64,000 nucleotides of DNA from Ornithinimicrobium cerasi (GTDB lineage Bacteria; Actinomycetota; Actinomycetes; Actinomycetales; Dermatophilaceae). The stretch is from positions 85,699 to 149,698 of the forward strand of contig NZ_QZMN01000010.1 of the NCBI RefSeq assembly GCF_003702705.1, given 5' to 3'. The position numbers and the translations under genes were made by a program. Below the pieces are notes generated by a model. That model worked only from the letters and a program-made list of their open reading frames with translations, was not told the origin of the DNA and ran no database searches. Shown one piece after another: positions 1 to 9,863 of this stretch; the stretch's first letter is position 1, and every line of letters begins with the position of its first letter.

Positions 1-1291
1 CCAGCGCCCGCATCGCCAGCTCGGCGTCACCGCGCCGGGCGGCGTCGAGCACCGCGCGCGCATGCCGGGTCACCAACGGCCTCAGGTATGCCGTCACCTC
101 ACCCTCCCGGACCCACTCCACCTCCGCGCTGCCCGCCGAGAGCGCGGCGACGACGGCGTCGGCGTCCCCGACGCGCAACGCCTCGGCCAGGGCCCCGATG
201 GTCTCGCCGTAGCGGTGCACGGTCCGCAGGCGGGCGAGGGCGACGGGGGAGGCGAGCGGCGTGCGGGCGGCACCGGCCACGATGTCGGCGAGGACCGCCC
301 CGGCGTCGACGGAGACCAGCTGGTCGGCGTCGCCGACGAGGATCAGCCGGGCAGCGGGCCGCAGTGCCTCCAGCAGCCTCGCCATGTGGGTGAGGGAGAC
401 CATCGACGCCTCGTCGACGAGCACCACGTCGTGGGGGAGCCGGTTGGAGCGGTCGTGCCGGAACCGCGTGCGGCTGTCCGGCCGCCAGCCGAGCAGCCGG
501 TGCAGGGTGAGCGCCTCGACGTCGGCGAGGGGCTCGATCACCGCTCGCGTCGCGGGGTCGGGGGTCCGGGCGAGGATCTCGCCGAGGGCGTCGGCGACGG
601 CTGCCCGGACGCGGGCCGCGGCCTTGCCCGTCGGGGCGGCCAGCCCCACGCGCAGCGGCCGCTCGCTCCCCGCCGCCGCCTGCTCCGCCAGGAGGGCGAG
701 GACGCCCGCCACGGTCGTCGTCTTGCCCGTCCCGGGGCCACCGGTGAGCACGGCGGTCCGGGCGTGGGCGAGCACCTGCGCGGCGGCGCGCTGCTCGGCA
801 TACCCCTCGCCGGGGAAGACGCGCTCGAGCCCGGCCGCCAGGACGACGTCGTCCACCGGCGGGGGACCCTGGGCCGCCCGGGCGCGCAGGTCGTCGACGA
901 CCTGCACCTCCTGGTGGTGGTAGCGCTGCAGGTAGACCAGGCCCTGGTCGACGACGAGCGCGCCCTCCCGGACCAGCCTGCTGCCGGCCACCCGCTCGGT
1001 CCAGCCGTCGGTGGCCGGCCACGGCAGGTCGCGGAGCGGACCCTCGTCGGGGGTGAGATCCGCCAGGTCGACGGCGACGGAGCCGGAGCGGACGGCGCGG
1101 GAGGCCAGCGCGGCGGCGAGCACCGCGTCCTCGTCCTGCTCGTGGCTCACCCGCGCCAGCGTGCGCGCGATGTGCACGTCGGCCGCGGTGAGGAGGCCGG
1201 CCCGGTTGAACGCCCCGAGGGCGCCGCTCGCGCTGAGCGCCAGCCGGCGGTCGTCGCCGCCGACCGGCTCGAACGTCTCCAGCAGGCTCAT
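1..1291 (-). CDS. recD: Exodeoxyribonuclease V subunit alpha RecD (3' end outside window)
   Basis: RecD is the 5'-3' helicase subunit of the RecBCD double-strand-break repair nuclease. About 430 residues are visible and the C-terminus runs off the left edge. The reading begins MSLLETFEPVGGDD. It shows an N-terminal helical region, then a superfamily 1 Walker A motif (GGPGTGKTT, Lys190), a downstream APTGKAAARV segment typical of RecD, and a Walker B region VLVDEASMV followed by LILVGDADQL. The ATG overlaps the RecB stop (ATGA), so the gene is the last of a translationally coupled recC-recB-recD operon. Nothing in the visible part looks damaged. Confidence 0.95.
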   Translation of the reverse strand, partial: MSLLETFEPVGGDDRRLALSASGALGAFNRAGLLTAADVHIARTLARVSHEQDEDAVLAAALASRAVRSGSVAVDLADLTPDEGPLRDLPWPATDGWTERVAGSRLVREGALVVDQGLVYLQRYHHQEVQVVDDLRARAAQGPPPVDDVVLAAGLERVFPGEGYAEQRAAAQVLAHARTAVLTGGPGTGKTTTVAGVLALLAEQAAAGSERPLRVGLAAPTGKAAARVRAAVADALGEILARTPDPATRAVIEPLADVEALTLHRLLGWRPDSRTRFRHDRSNRLPHDVVLVDEASMVSLTHMARLLEALRPAARLILVGDADQLVSVDAGAVLADIVAGAARTPLASPVALARLRTVHRYGETIGALAEALRVGDADAVVAALSAGSAEVEWVREGEVTAYLRPLVTRHARAVLDAARRGDAELAMRAL

Positions 1292-4200
1292 GCGCCGGCG
1301 CTCCTCTCGGGCAGGGCCGTGCCGTCCAGCAGGTCGGAGACGGCTCTGACCAGGGCCACCGGTGGCCGCCAGGAGAACACCCCGCACGGGTGGCCGTCGA
1401 CCTCCGGGGTGCCCGGCCCGCACATGCCCCGCACGTAGAGGTAGAGGACACCGCCCAGGTGACGGGCCGGGTCGTAGCCGCGCAGCCGCCAGCGCAGGAA
1501 GCGGTGGGCCACGACCGCGTAGAGCAGGGCCTGGAGGGGGTAGGAGGAGTGGCCCATGGCCTCGACGAGCATCTCGGGGCGGTAGTCGGCCGCGGTCAGC
1601 GGCTGCTCGGGGCGGCCCAGCCAGTTGGTCTTGTAGTCGACGACGAGGTAGCGACCGCTGGTGCGCAGCACGACGTCGACCGATCCGGTGAGGTAGCCGC
1701 GCAGGTCCTGGGCGCCGAGCTCGGGGCTGTGCTCGAGCACGTCGGCCCACGCCCGGACGGGGTCGCCGCTCGGCAGGTGGGCCCGCAGCAGGGGGGCGAG
1801 ATCGCCGAGCACGGCGGCGGGGGAGGCGTCGCGCCGGCGCAGGTCGCCGCCACCGAGCGGCAGCTCGAAGTCGAGCTCGCACAACCGGTCACCCTGCCCG
1901 ATCTGGCGGAGGGTGGCTCCGCCGGCGAGCGGACCCAGGGAGGTGTCGCACACGGCGACGAGGGCGTCCGCGAGGACGTCCGGGTCGAGGTCGACGGGCC
2001 ACTGCAGGCGCTGCTCCGCGACGTGCTGCAGCAGCTCGGTGCGCAGGTCCGGCGCCTGCGGGTCGGCGTGCTCCAGGATGGCGTGCACCAGCGACCCGAA
2101 GGTGGCTCCGACCGGCAGGTCCGCCATCGGCGAGGGCACGTCGGCACCGGGCACCGGCACCTCCAGCCCGGGCAGGGACGGGGTGAGGTCGAGGACGGGG
2201 TCGGGAGTCTCCGGCTCGTCCTCCCGCGGGGTCACCTCCGGCTCGCTGCCCACCCCACCCGTCAGCTCGAGGCCGGAGGCGTCGCGCGGGGTGGTCAGCG
2301 CGGTGTAGGAGGTGCGCCGCCAGCCGTGGTCGATCCGGCGGGTCCACCGTGCCAGCTCGAGGTCGGGCCGGGGCGGGACGGGCACCGGCGGGACCGCCGC
2401 GGCGGGGTCGGCGCGCTCGAGGACGAAGGCGCCCGCCCCGGCCCAGCGCTGCAGCACCTCGGTGGCCTCGGCGTCGCGGGTCGGCACCTTCACGACGTCG
2501 GGCACCTGCCCCTGGCCGGGCGGGCGCCCGAACAGCACCCGGTGCAGCGGCGAGCTGGCCGCGTTGGTCACCGGCGCCCACCACGTGACGACCTGGGACT
2601 GCGCCCGGGTGAGGGCGACGTAGAGGAGCCGGAGCGACTCCCCGGCGTCCTCGTCCTTGTGCGCCCGCACCGACGCGTCCCAGCCGGGGTTGCCCCGGGC
2701 GCCGCCGACGTCGAGGCAGCGGGTGCGCTCCGGCCCCGGCTCGTGGAAGAGCGGGATGTCGGGGCTGTCGCTGGTCCACCGGTCGGTGAGGGTCGGCAGG
2801 TAGACGACGGGGAACTGCAGGCCCTTGCTGCCGTGGATCGTCATCAGCTGCACGGCGGCGGCGTCGCTGTCCAGCCGTCGGGTCCGCGCGCCGGCCGACT
2901 GCGCGGCGTCCTCGGCCATCCCGGCGCGCAGCCACTCCAGCAGGGCGACGAGCCCCAGCTGGTGGCGGTGCGAGACCTCGTGCAGCAGCTGGGCGACGTG
3001 CCGCAGGTCGGTGAGGACGCGCTCCCCGCTGACCCGGCCCAGGACGCGCGCCGGCAGGCCCTCGACGACGAGGACCTCGAGCACGGCGGCGAGGCCCTGC
3101 CGCGCGTAGACCGCAGCCAGGTCGCGGCAGCGCCCGGCCAGCTCGTCGTCGAGGGGGGCCCCGCCCGCGGCGAGGGCGTGCACGTCATACCCGAGGAGGT
3201 CGGTGAGGGCCGCGGCACGGGTGAGGAGGGAGCGGTGCGGCGCGACCATCGCCTCGAGCAGGGTCAGCCAGTCCTGGGCGGCCCGCCCGTGGAGCACGGT
3301 GGAACCTCCCGTGCTGACGGCGGGGATGCCGAGGGCGTGCAGCTCGCGCTGCGCGAGGGCGAGGTCCTTGCCCTTGTGGGCGATGACCGCGACGTCGCGC
3401 GCCTGCACGGGCCGCCCGTCGAACGTCGCGTCCGAGGCGAGCAGGGACGCGACGTCCTGGGCGAGGTCGCGCGCGATGAACGGGCGCACCGTCGGCATCC
3501 GCCGGTCACCGCCGAGGTGCTCCTTGAGCAGGACCTGCCGCAGCCGGACCGGCGCGGGCGTCCCGCCCTCGGGGGTATGCGGTGCGCCCGCCAGTCGCGA
3601 GCCGGACAGGCGTGCGCTGACCCGGTGCACGGTGATCTTCTCGTCCCCGAGCTCCGCGCCGCCGAGCAGGACGCCGAGAGCGCCGACCACGCCCGCGTCG
3701 GACCGGAAGTTGTGGGGGAGCGTGCAGCTCGCCCCCGCGGTGGCCGCGGCCGTGAGGTAGGTGACGACGTCGCCGCCGCGGAAGGCGTAGATCGCCTGCT
3801 TGGGGTCCCCGATCAGCACCATCGCGAGCGCCTGCCCGGTGAAGGCCCGGTCGAGGACCTTCCACTGGACGGGGTCGGTGTCCTGGAACTCGTCGACGAG
3901 AACGACCTTCCAGCGCTGCCGCATCCGCTGGCGGGCGGGGGAGTCCTCCTCCTCCAGGGCGTCGGCGAGCTGGGTGAGCAGGTCGTTGTAGTGCATGACC
4001 TGCAGCCGGCGCTTCCGCACGTCCAGCTCGGCACGGACCGCGCCGGCGAAGCGCACCCGACGGTCGGCGGGGCTGCCGCGCTCCGCGCTGGTCGGGCGCA
4101 GCTCGGCGTGCACGTCGTCGACGACGGTGCGGGCGATCCGCAGCGCCTCGGACCGGTCGAACAGCGGCACCTTTTCGTCCCGGAGGAAGCCGCGCAGGTA

Positions 4201-4716
4201 GATGTCGTCCACGACGTCGACCAGCAGGTCGTCGAGGTCCTCGACGAGGGTCGCGCCGGCGTCGGCGGTGCCGGCGACCCCGAGGCTGCGCAGCACCTGC
4301 TGGCAGAACTGGTGCGTGGTGGCGATGGTGGCGGCGTCGAAGTGGGTCAGCGCGGCGCGCAGCCGCGCCCGCCGTGCCCGCAGCTCCGCCTGGTCGGCGT
4401 CGAGGAGGAGGCTGACCAGCTCGTCCCGCGTCTCCTCCGGCGGGGGGGAGGAGAGGGCGTGCTCGGCCGCGACGAGCTGCTCCCGCACCCGGGCCCGCAG
4501 CTCCTGGCTGGCGGCGCGGCCGAAGGTCACGACGAGCATCTCGGGCAGCGCGACGACGCCCTCGGCGACGAACCGCGTCACGAGCGCGGCGATCGTCCAG
4601 GTCTTGCCGGTCCCGGCGCTCGCCTCGAGCAGGACCGTGCCGCGGGGGAGGTCGTCGCGGATGGAGAAGGAGGTCCGGCCGGTGGCGCGGTCGAGGGGGA
4701 AGGGGAGGATCGTCAT
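1288..4716 (-). CDS. recB: Exodeoxyribonuclease V subunit beta RecB
   Basis: RecB is the 3'-5' helicase and nuclease subunit of RecBCD, 1142 residues here, near the usual length. It starts MTILPFPLDRATG; the ATG overlaps the recC stop. The UvrD-type motor is clear: Walker A in SAGTGKT (Lys38), the Walker B/II motif VDEFQDTDPVQW, GDPKQAIYAFRGGD, and LMTIHGSKGLQFPVVYL. The C-terminal nuclease domain keeps the catalytic VDYKTNW box (Asp1027, Lys1029) preceded by GSVDVVLR. Many actinobacteria rely on AdnAB instead, so a complete RecBCD is worth noting. The reading frame is open further upstream, but that extension lies inside recC and is not used. Confidence 0.95.
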   Translation of the reverse strand: MTILPFPLDRATGRTSFSIRDDLPRGTVLLEASAGTGKTWTIAALVTRFVAEGVVALPEMLVVTFGRAASQELRARVREQLVAAEHALSSPPPEETRDELVSLLLDADQAELRARRARLRAALTHFDAATIATTHQFCQQVLRSLGVAGTADAGATLVEDLDDLLVDVVDDIYLRGFLRDEKVPLFDRSEALRIARTVVDDVHAELRPTSAERGSPADRRVRFAGAVRAELDVRKRRLQVMHYNDLLTQLADALEEEDSPARQRMRQRWKVVLVDEFQDTDPVQWKVLDRAFTGQALAMVLIGDPKQAIYAFRGGDVVTYLTAAATAGASCTLPHNFRSDAGVVGALGVLLGGAELGDEKITVHRVSARLSGSRLAGAPHTPEGGTPAPVRLRQVLLKEHLGGDRRMPTVRPFIARDLAQDVASLLASDATFDGRPVQARDVAVIAHKGKDLALAQRELHALGIPAVSTGGSTVLHGRAAQDWLTLLEAMVAPHRSLLTRAAALTDLLGYDVHALAAGGAPLDDELAGRCRDLAAVYARQGLAAVLEVLVVEGLPARVLGRVSGERVLTDLRHVAQLLHEVSHRHQLGLVALLEWLRAGMAEDAAQSAGARTRRLDSDAAAVQLMTIHGSKGLQFPVVYLPTLTDRWTSDSPDIPLFHEPGPERTRCLDVGGARGNPGWDASVRAHKDEDAGESLRLLYVALTRAQSQVVTWWAPVTNAASSPLHRVLFGRPPGQGQVPDVVKVPTRDAEATEVLQRWAGAGAFVLERADPAAAVPPVPVPPRPDLELARWTRRIDHGWRRTSYTALTTPRDASGLELTGGVGSEPEVTPREDEPETPDPVLDLTPSLPGLEVPVPGADVPSPMADLPVGATFGSLVHAILEHADPQAPDLRTELLQHVAEQRLQWPVDLDPDVLADALVAVCDTSLGPLAGGATLRQIGQGDRLCELDFELPLGGGDLRRRDASPAAVLGDLAPLLRAHLPSGDPVRAWADVLEHSPELGAQDLRGYLTGSVDVVLRTSGRYLVVDYKTNWLGRPEQPLTAADYRPEMLVEAMGHSSYPLQALLYAVVAHRFLRWRLRGYDPARHLGGVLYLYVRGMCGPGTPEVDGHPCGVFSWRPPVALVRAVSDLLDGTALPERSAGA

Positions 4717-7700
4717 ACCCGCTCCAGCCGCTCCGCACCCGGTGCCAGGACCGGCCCCCAGACCCGCAGCGCGAGCTGCCCGAGGCGGGACTCGACCCCG
4801 GGCGTCCACCGCTCGTCGTCCCTGGGGGTGCCCAGCAGGTCGTTCAGCGGCACCGCGCCCCCGTGGACGTAGCTCCAGCTGGGGTCGTCCTGCTCCTTGG
4901 GGAACGCCTTCTCGAAGGTGTCGCTGGTCTGCCACTCGCGGTTGGCGTCCAGGGTGGCGGCCGGCGCGTCGGCCGGGCCGGACAGGTAGCTCTGCGCCCA
5001 GCGGAGGGAGGTCTGCAGCGGGAGCGGGAGCGGCTCGCGGAGCCCGCGATCGCGCAGGTCGACGAGCTGGTCCAGCAGCTCCAGCGCCCGGTCCGGGTCG
5101 TGGGGGCCGTGGGTGACGTGCACGTAACCGGGAGCGCGACCCCAGCGGTAGCGCCCGAGGACGTGGCTCGCGGCCTGCGGCCCGAGGGTGGCCGAGAGGG
5201 CGAGCGAGGTGATCCAGGACCGCAGGCGCTGCTTGGCCTTCACCGAGGAGTAGGTGAGCGTGAGGGCGCGCTCGCCGACCACGCCGGCGACGGTGCCGGT
5301 CAGCCGGCGCCCGCCGGGCAGGACGAGGTCGACGTCGACGACCTCCCTCGGCAGCTCGGTGCCGAGCCCGCCCTGGCCGGTGATGCTCCAGGCCGCCTCG
5401 CACAGCGCCTTCACGTCGGTCGCGACCTGCTGGAGGGTCCGGGTGCCGAGCTCGCCGGGCGGCAGCTCGCCCCGCCAGTGCTCCGCGTCGAAGGTGCCCA
5501 CGGGGTCGCGTCCGGAGAGCACGGCGGCGAGCACGCGATCGCCGATCGCCCAGGTCTGCAGCCCGTCGAGCTCGATCGGGATGCCCTCCCCCCGCACCTC
5601 GGCGACCTCGGGCAGGAGCAGCCCGAGCCTGTTGCGGAGGTAGGCACGGGCCGGGTTGTCGAAGAAGCGCAGCAGCTCTCCGAGGTCGACGTCGGCCCCG
5701 GGGCCGCCCGGCGGGTCGAGCACCTGGGAGGCGAGCACCGACTGGGTCTCGCGCTCGTCGATCGCCTCGCGCCCGCCGGCCAGCGCGGCCGGGTCGTAGC
5801 TGAACGGGCGATCCTGCGGCAGCAGGGGAGCGCGGTCGTCGGTGGCGGCGCCCAGGTTGCGGGCGTCGAAGGGCTGCAGCGGGTGGCAGGTCAGCACCCG
5901 CTCCACCCCCTCGCCCGTCGCCGTGCCGTTGACGGCGTCGACCAGCTCGCCCAGCGGCACGGCGGGCGGCCGCTCACGGCCCGTGTGCTCGTCGAAGCCG
6001 GTGTAGGTGATGACCAGCGTGTCGCCGGCCGACATCAGGGCGTCGAGGAGGAGCTGGCGGTCCTCGCTGCGCAGGTCGCGCTCCCCGGTGACCGGTCGAC
6101 GGGCCAGGGCGTCGTCGCCGTCGGGTGTCGTGGAGCGGGGGAAGTCACCGTCGTCGAGCCCGACGAGGCAGACGACCCGGTGGGGCACCGAGCGCATGGG
6201 GACCATCGTGCAGACGGTCAGGGTGCCGGTGCGGAAGTTCGAGCGGGTGGCCCGGCCGCTCGCCTGCTCCGACAGGAGCGCGTGGACGTCCGGGAGGGTC
6301 AGGGACGACCCGCCCCCACCGGCGCCGATACGCGCCAGCTCGGTCTCCAGCTGGGTCAGCTGCCAGGCGTCGCGGTAGGACACGTCGGCCAGGCCGAGCA
6401 CCCCCTGGTGCAGGGCGGTGACCCATTGCTCCACGCCGTCGGCCGACTGCAGCCGCCGCAGGGTCACGCCCAGCCGGTCGACCAGCTCGGCCATCCGTCC
6501 GGCGAGGTCGAGGTCACCGCTGTCCAGGTCGTCGAGCGCGAGGGTGGTGCCGAGGTGGTCGGTGTCCCGTCCGTCCACCGCTGCGCCGACCAGGATGCGG
6601 TCCAGTCCGGCCCGCCAGGTGTTCTGGGTCAGGTGCGGCAGCTGGTAGGCCGCGCGGTGCTCCTCGTCGAGCCCCCACCGCACCGCGACACCCTCCGCCC
6701 AGTCGCCGAGGCGCTCGAGCGCGTCGTCGTCCAGCCCGAACCGGTGACGGACGGGACCGCTGCGGGCCAGGTCCAGCACCTCGCTCGCCGTGAGCCGGCC
6801 GCCGGCCAGCGTGAGCAGGCGCAGCGCGAGGGCGAGCAGCGGGTTGGTCCGGAGCGGGGCCCGGTCGGCCAGCCGCACCCGCAGCCCGTGGGCCGGGTGC
6901 GCCTCCGCGGGGCCGACGACCTCCCCGAGGCCGAAGCCCGCGTGGACCAGGGGGGTGTAGGCGTCGATGTCGGGGCACATCACGAGGATGTCGCGGGGCT
7001 CGAGGGTCGGGTCGTGCTCGAGGAGGTCGGCGAGGACGTCGCGGAGCACCTCGACCTGCCGGGCCCGGCCGTGGCAGGCTCGCACCTGGACGCTGCGGTC
7101 GTCCGCCCCGACCACCCGCGTGCCGCGCTCGGCCTGGTCCGGGACGTGGTCCTGGGCCAGGTCGGACTGGAGCAGCCCCAGCAGCGTCGGGGCGACGGTC
7201 CGCCCGGTGGGGCCGTGGTGCTCGTCCACGCCGCCCGCGAGCGCCAGCGTGCGCTGCAGCTCGCGGGCGTCGCGGCCCAGGCTGGCCAGCAGCGGGTGCC
7301 GGACGAGCGCCCCCGAGCGGTCCTCGTCCCGCGGCACCGGCCCGGCGGTGGCCGCCCCGGCGAGGGCGTCCCAGGCACCGGGGGAGGCCTGCGGGAGCCA
7401 GAGGTGGACGTCGAGGTGCTCACCGAGCGCTGCCAGGACCTCCACCTCGCTCCGGGCGACCCGGGTGTGGCCGAACAGGGACAGCCGGCCGGGCAGGACG
7501 AGGTCCCGACCGAGCCTGAGACCCTCCGCGCTGCGTCCCCGCAGGTCTGCGACGACGCGAGCCTGCCGGACGTCGGGCGGCTCCCCGTCCACCTCGGCGA
7601 GGACCCGGCGCCACAGCTCCGGCTGCCAGGCGAGGTCGTCGGCGACCCGCCCGCCGAGCCCGTCACCGGAGCCGCCCTCGCGCCAGTCCGTCAGCAGGTC

Positions 7701-8159
7701 GGGACGCTGGGCCGCGTAGTCGGCGAAGAGGCCGGCCAGCCGACGGGCGAGGGCGTAGCGACGGCCTCGCCGCAGCTCGGCCTCGGTGCCGGACGCGCCA
7801 TACCCGAGGTGGATGGAGAGCGTCCTCGCCCAGGGCTCGCCGAGGCTCGCGTCGAGCGCGCGCAGCACCGACCAGGCGAGCTGGCCGGGGTGCCACGGGT
7901 CGTCGCGCCCGATCCCCAGCACGAGCGCCACGAGGGAGTGCGGGTTGAGGAAGCGCACCCCCGCGCACACCCCGTCGGACCCCTCCGGACCGGTGCCGAG
8001 CCGGTGCGAGAGACGCTGCGCCAGCCAGCGCTCGACGCCCTTGGCGGGCACCGCGACGACCTCCTCGGCGAACGGGTCCGGCAGCGGCTCCACAAGGAGC
8101 TCGGCCAGCCCGTCGGCGAGCACGTCGGTGCTCTGCGCTCGGTGCACGTACAAGGTCAC
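4713..8159 (-). CDS. recC: Exodeoxyribonuclease V subunit gamma RecC
   Basis: RecC is the scaffold and Chi-scanning subunit of RecBCD, 1148 residues. It opens MTLYVHRAQSTDVLADGL (GTG start), a typical RecC N-terminus, followed by VERWLAQRLSHRLG. The inactive helicase-like core includes LVMCPDIDAYTPLV-type and VCLVGLDDGDFPR segments. The C-terminus carries an inactivated nuclease-like fold ending in PLNDLLGTP and RLGQLALRVW. It is the first gene of the operon. No Shine-Dalgarno sequence precedes the GTG; instead a TAGGGT -10 element lies 7 nt upstream, suggesting a leaderless transcript. Confidence 0.93.
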   Translation of the reverse strand: MTLYVHRAQSTDVLADGLAELLVEPLPDPFAEEVVAVPAKGVERWLAQRLSHRLGTGPEGSDGVCAGVRFLNPHSLVALVLGIGRDDPWHPGQLAWSVLRALDASLGEPWARTLSIHLGYGASGTEAELRRGRRYALARRLAGLFADYAAQRPDLLTDWREGGSGDGLGGRVADDLAWQPELWRRVLAEVDGEPPDVRQARVVADLRGRSAEGLRLGRDLVLPGRLSLFGHTRVARSEVEVLAALGEHLDVHLWLPQASPGAWDALAGAATAGPVPRDEDRSGALVRHPLLASLGRDARELQRTLALAGGVDEHHGPTGRTVAPTLLGLLQSDLAQDHVPDQAERGTRVVGADDRSVQVRACHGRARQVEVLRDVLADLLEHDPTLEPRDILVMCPDIDAYTPLVHAGFGLGEVVGPAEAHPAHGLRVRLADRAPLRTNPLLALALRLLTLAGGRLTASEVLDLARSGPVRHRFGLDDDALERLGDWAEGVAVRWGLDEEHRAAYQLPHLTQNTWRAGLDRILVGAAVDGRDTDHLGTTLALDDLDSGDLDLAGRMAELVDRLGVTLRRLQSADGVEQWVTALHQGVLGLADVSYRDAWQLTQLETELARIGAGGGGSSLTLPDVHALLSEQASGRATRSNFRTGTLTVCTMVPMRSVPHRVVCLVGLDDGDFPRSTTPDGDDALARRPVTGERDLRSEDRQLLLDALMSAGDTLVITYTGFDEHTGRERPPAVPLGELVDAVNGTATGEGVERVLTCHPLQPFDARNLGAATDDRAPLLPQDRPFSYDPAALAGGREAIDERETQSVLASQVLDPPGGPGADVDLGELLRFFDNPARAYLRNRLGLLLPEVAEVRGEGIPIELDGLQTWAIGDRVLAAVLSGRDPVGTFDAEHWRGELPPGELGTRTLQQVATDVKALCEAAWSITGQGGLGTELPREVVDVDLVLPGGRRLTGTVAGVVGERALTLTYSSVKAKQRLRSWITSLALSATLGPQAASHVLGRYRWGRAPGYVHVTHGPHDPDRALELLDQLVDLRDRGLREPLPLPLQTSLRWAQSYLSGPADAPAATLDANREWQTSDTFEKAFPKEQDDPSWSYVHGGAVPLNDLLGTPRDDERWTPGVESRLGQLALRVWGPVLAPGAERLERV

Positions 8160-8195
8160 GTCCGCGACCCTAGCCGCGTGTGCCGACAGACCGAT
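8160..8195 (-). promoter_or_regulatory. Probable leaderless promoter of recC-recB-recD
   Basis: On the minus strand a TAGGGT hexamer (8172 down to 8167) stands 7 nt before the GTG of recC, the spacing expected when transcription begins at the start codon. No ribosome binding site is present. The -35 region is not well conserved. The rest of the gap to the divergent gene at 8343 shows no further structure that I could identify. Confidence 0.5.
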
Positions 8196-8342
8196 AGCAG
8201 GTCGTTGGGACTCGCGCTATGGGTAGAAGTACCCACCACCCCCACGTCCGTCGGGGTCTTCCGCGATGCTCCTTTCCAGCAGCACCCCGGTGCCTGGGTC
8301 CGCTCTCGTCGGGCCGCCGGGGTGGGACGGAGGGCAGCCGAG

Positions 8343-9323
8343 ATGGACGAGGTCGACCGCGCCAGGATCGAGAAGGACACCTATCGCTACGTCCGGTGGA
8401 TGATGATCGTGCTCCCCGGCCTGCTGCTGGGGGTGACGCTCGTGATCGCACGGGTGCAGGGTGAGCTGGAGACGTCGATCAGCGCCTACTACGGGGGTCC
8501 CGTCCGTGACATCCTCGTCGGCACACTGATCGCCACCGCCGCCTGCCTGGTCGCCTACCAGGGTGTCGGCCTGCTGGAGGACTACGCGCTCAACGGTGCC
8601 GGCTTCTACGCCGTCTTCGTCGCGCTGGTGCCGACCGGGTTCGCGGACATCATGGCCGACCTGCGGGCGCAGCCCACGGCAGACGGCATGACCGCCACCG
8701 ACTACGGGCAGTTCCTCAGGGTGGCGCTGACCGGTGTCGTGCTGCTGTGCCTCGTGCTGTTCGTCCGAGAGCTGGTCTCTGGCCGGATCGCCGAGCTCGT
8801 CAGGGCCAGGACGGACACGGTGTCCAAGAGCCTCACGCGGGTCTTCGTCGGCCTGACCTCGGTGGTCCTCATGTGGTTCCTGGCGCTCGCGATGCTGCAG
8901 CTGTGGCGAGGGCCGGCCGACCAGATCACGATGGAAGGGGTCCGGCTGATGGGGTGGCAGGTCTCGATCCACTTCCTCGCGGCGGTCTTCCTCATCGTCT
9001 CCCTGACGGTGGCCGTCCTGACCAACACCTGGCCCTTCTTCGCCTGGGACCGCTCCCTCTGGCGTTCCGGTCGTGGGGCCTACCTGGTGATCGTGGCACT
9101 CATGACGGTCGGCCTCCTGATCCCCTGGGGTGTGTCCCGGGCCTTCGCCCCGGACCACCTCGTCATCCTGCTGGAGTGGTGGGAGCTCGCGATGTTCATC
9201 GGCTTCTGGATCATGGAGACCGTCCGCCTCGGTCGTCGGACACTGGCCCCCGCCACCCCGGGACCGCTGCAGGAACCGCAGCGCGACCCGGTCCCGCAGG
9301 ACGCCCCAGCCTCCTCGCTGTAG
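8343..9323 (+). CDS. Integral membrane protein of unknown function
   Basis: This 326-residue protein has about eight predicted membrane helices (roughly residues 19-36, 56-78, 86-101, 121-141, 160-185, 205-226, 240-260 and 270-288). It has a short charged N-terminus (MDEVDRARIEKDTYRYVR) and a Pro/Gln-rich cytoplasmic-looking tail. The start follows a GGAGGG-like ribosome binding site about 8 nt upstream; longer in-frame extensions lie opposite recC and are rejected. Tyr-Tyr-Gly (AYYGGPVRD) in the first extracellular loop and the Trp-rich LLEWWELAMFIGFW segment may be functional, but I do not recognise the family. It stands alone, divergent from recC. Confidence 0.75.
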   Translation: MDEVDRARIEKDTYRYVRWMMIVLPGLLLGVTLVIARVQGELETSISAYYGGPVRDILVGTLIATAACLVAYQGVGLLEDYALNGAGFYAVFVALVPTGFADIMADLRAQPTADGMTATDYGQFLRVALTGVVLLCLVLFVRELVSGRIAELVRARTDTVSKSLTRVFVGLTSVVLMWFLALAMLQLWRGPADQITMEGVRLMGWQVSIHFLAAVFLIVSLTVAVLTNTWPFFAWDRSLWRSGRGAYLVIVALMTVGLLIPWGVSRAFAPDHLVILLEWWELAMFIGFWIMETVRLGRRTLAPATPGPLQEPQRDPVPQDAPASSL

Positions 9324-9333
9324 CTGACCACAC

Positions 9334-9798
9334 TCAGCGCACCCGGGCCGGCGTGCCGCCGGTGAGACTCACCAGCTCCTCGAAGGTCAGCGCCATGACG
9401 GTGTCCGGCGTGCCTCCGGCTGCCCACACCTCGACGAACGCCCCCAGGTCGGTGTCGACGAGGGCCCGCAACCGGCTCGGGTGACCGGTCGGCGCGACCC
9501 CGCCGATCGCCATACCAGTGGCTGTGCGGACGAAGGCCGCGCTCGCCCGCTCGACCCGCTCCGCGCCCACGGTGCGGGCGACGAGGTCGGTGTCCACGCG
9601 CGCGGCCCCGCTGGCCATCACGAGCAGCGGTTCGCCGTCGGCGTCGAAGACAAGGCTGTTAGCGATCGCACCGACGTCGCAGCCGATCTGCGCCGCGGCC
9701 AGCGCCGCGGTCCGGGCGTGCTCGTCGAGCCAGACCATGCGCGGGGTGATGCCGGCGGCCTCGACCGCAGCGAGGACCGTCCGGTTGGTAGCGTGCAT
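9334..9798 (-). CDS. YbaK/EbsC-family aminoacyl-tRNA deacylase-like protein
   Basis: This is a 154-residue single-domain protein of the YbaK/ProX family, whose members hydrolyse mischarged tRNAs (Cys-tRNAPro, Ala-tRNAPro). The start MHATNRTVLAAVEAAG gives the usual length. Visible family features are GAIANSLVF, DGEPLLVMASGAARVD and GGVAPTGHP. The Lys that many members carry in the (V/I)VKSLVF strand is Asn here (ANSLVF), so the substrate or activity may differ from characterised YbaK. It converges on the membrane protein gene and is divergent from the protease gene, with a 65-bp gap. No strong ribosome binding site is visible. Confidence 0.85.
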   Translation of the reverse strand: MHATNRTVLAAVEAAGITPRMVWLDEHARTAALAAAQIGCDVGAIANSLVFDADGEPLLVMASGAARVDTDLVARTVGAERVERASAAFVRTATGMAIGGVAPTGHPSRLRALVDTDLGAFVEVWAAGGTPDTVMALTFEELVSLTGGTPARVR

Positions 9799-9863
9799 GC
9801 GACGAGTCTGCACGACGCCGGGCGAGGGGCCCGGGACCTGGCTCGCGGCAGGAGGGACCGGGG

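Noticed and set aside
62-9323. Very long open frames on the plus strand opposite recB and recC (for example about 1390-4872 and 4863-8340)
   Set aside because: They have biased Gly/Ala/Arg/Val composition, no domains and lie opposite clear RecBC motifs. They are by-products of high GC codon use.
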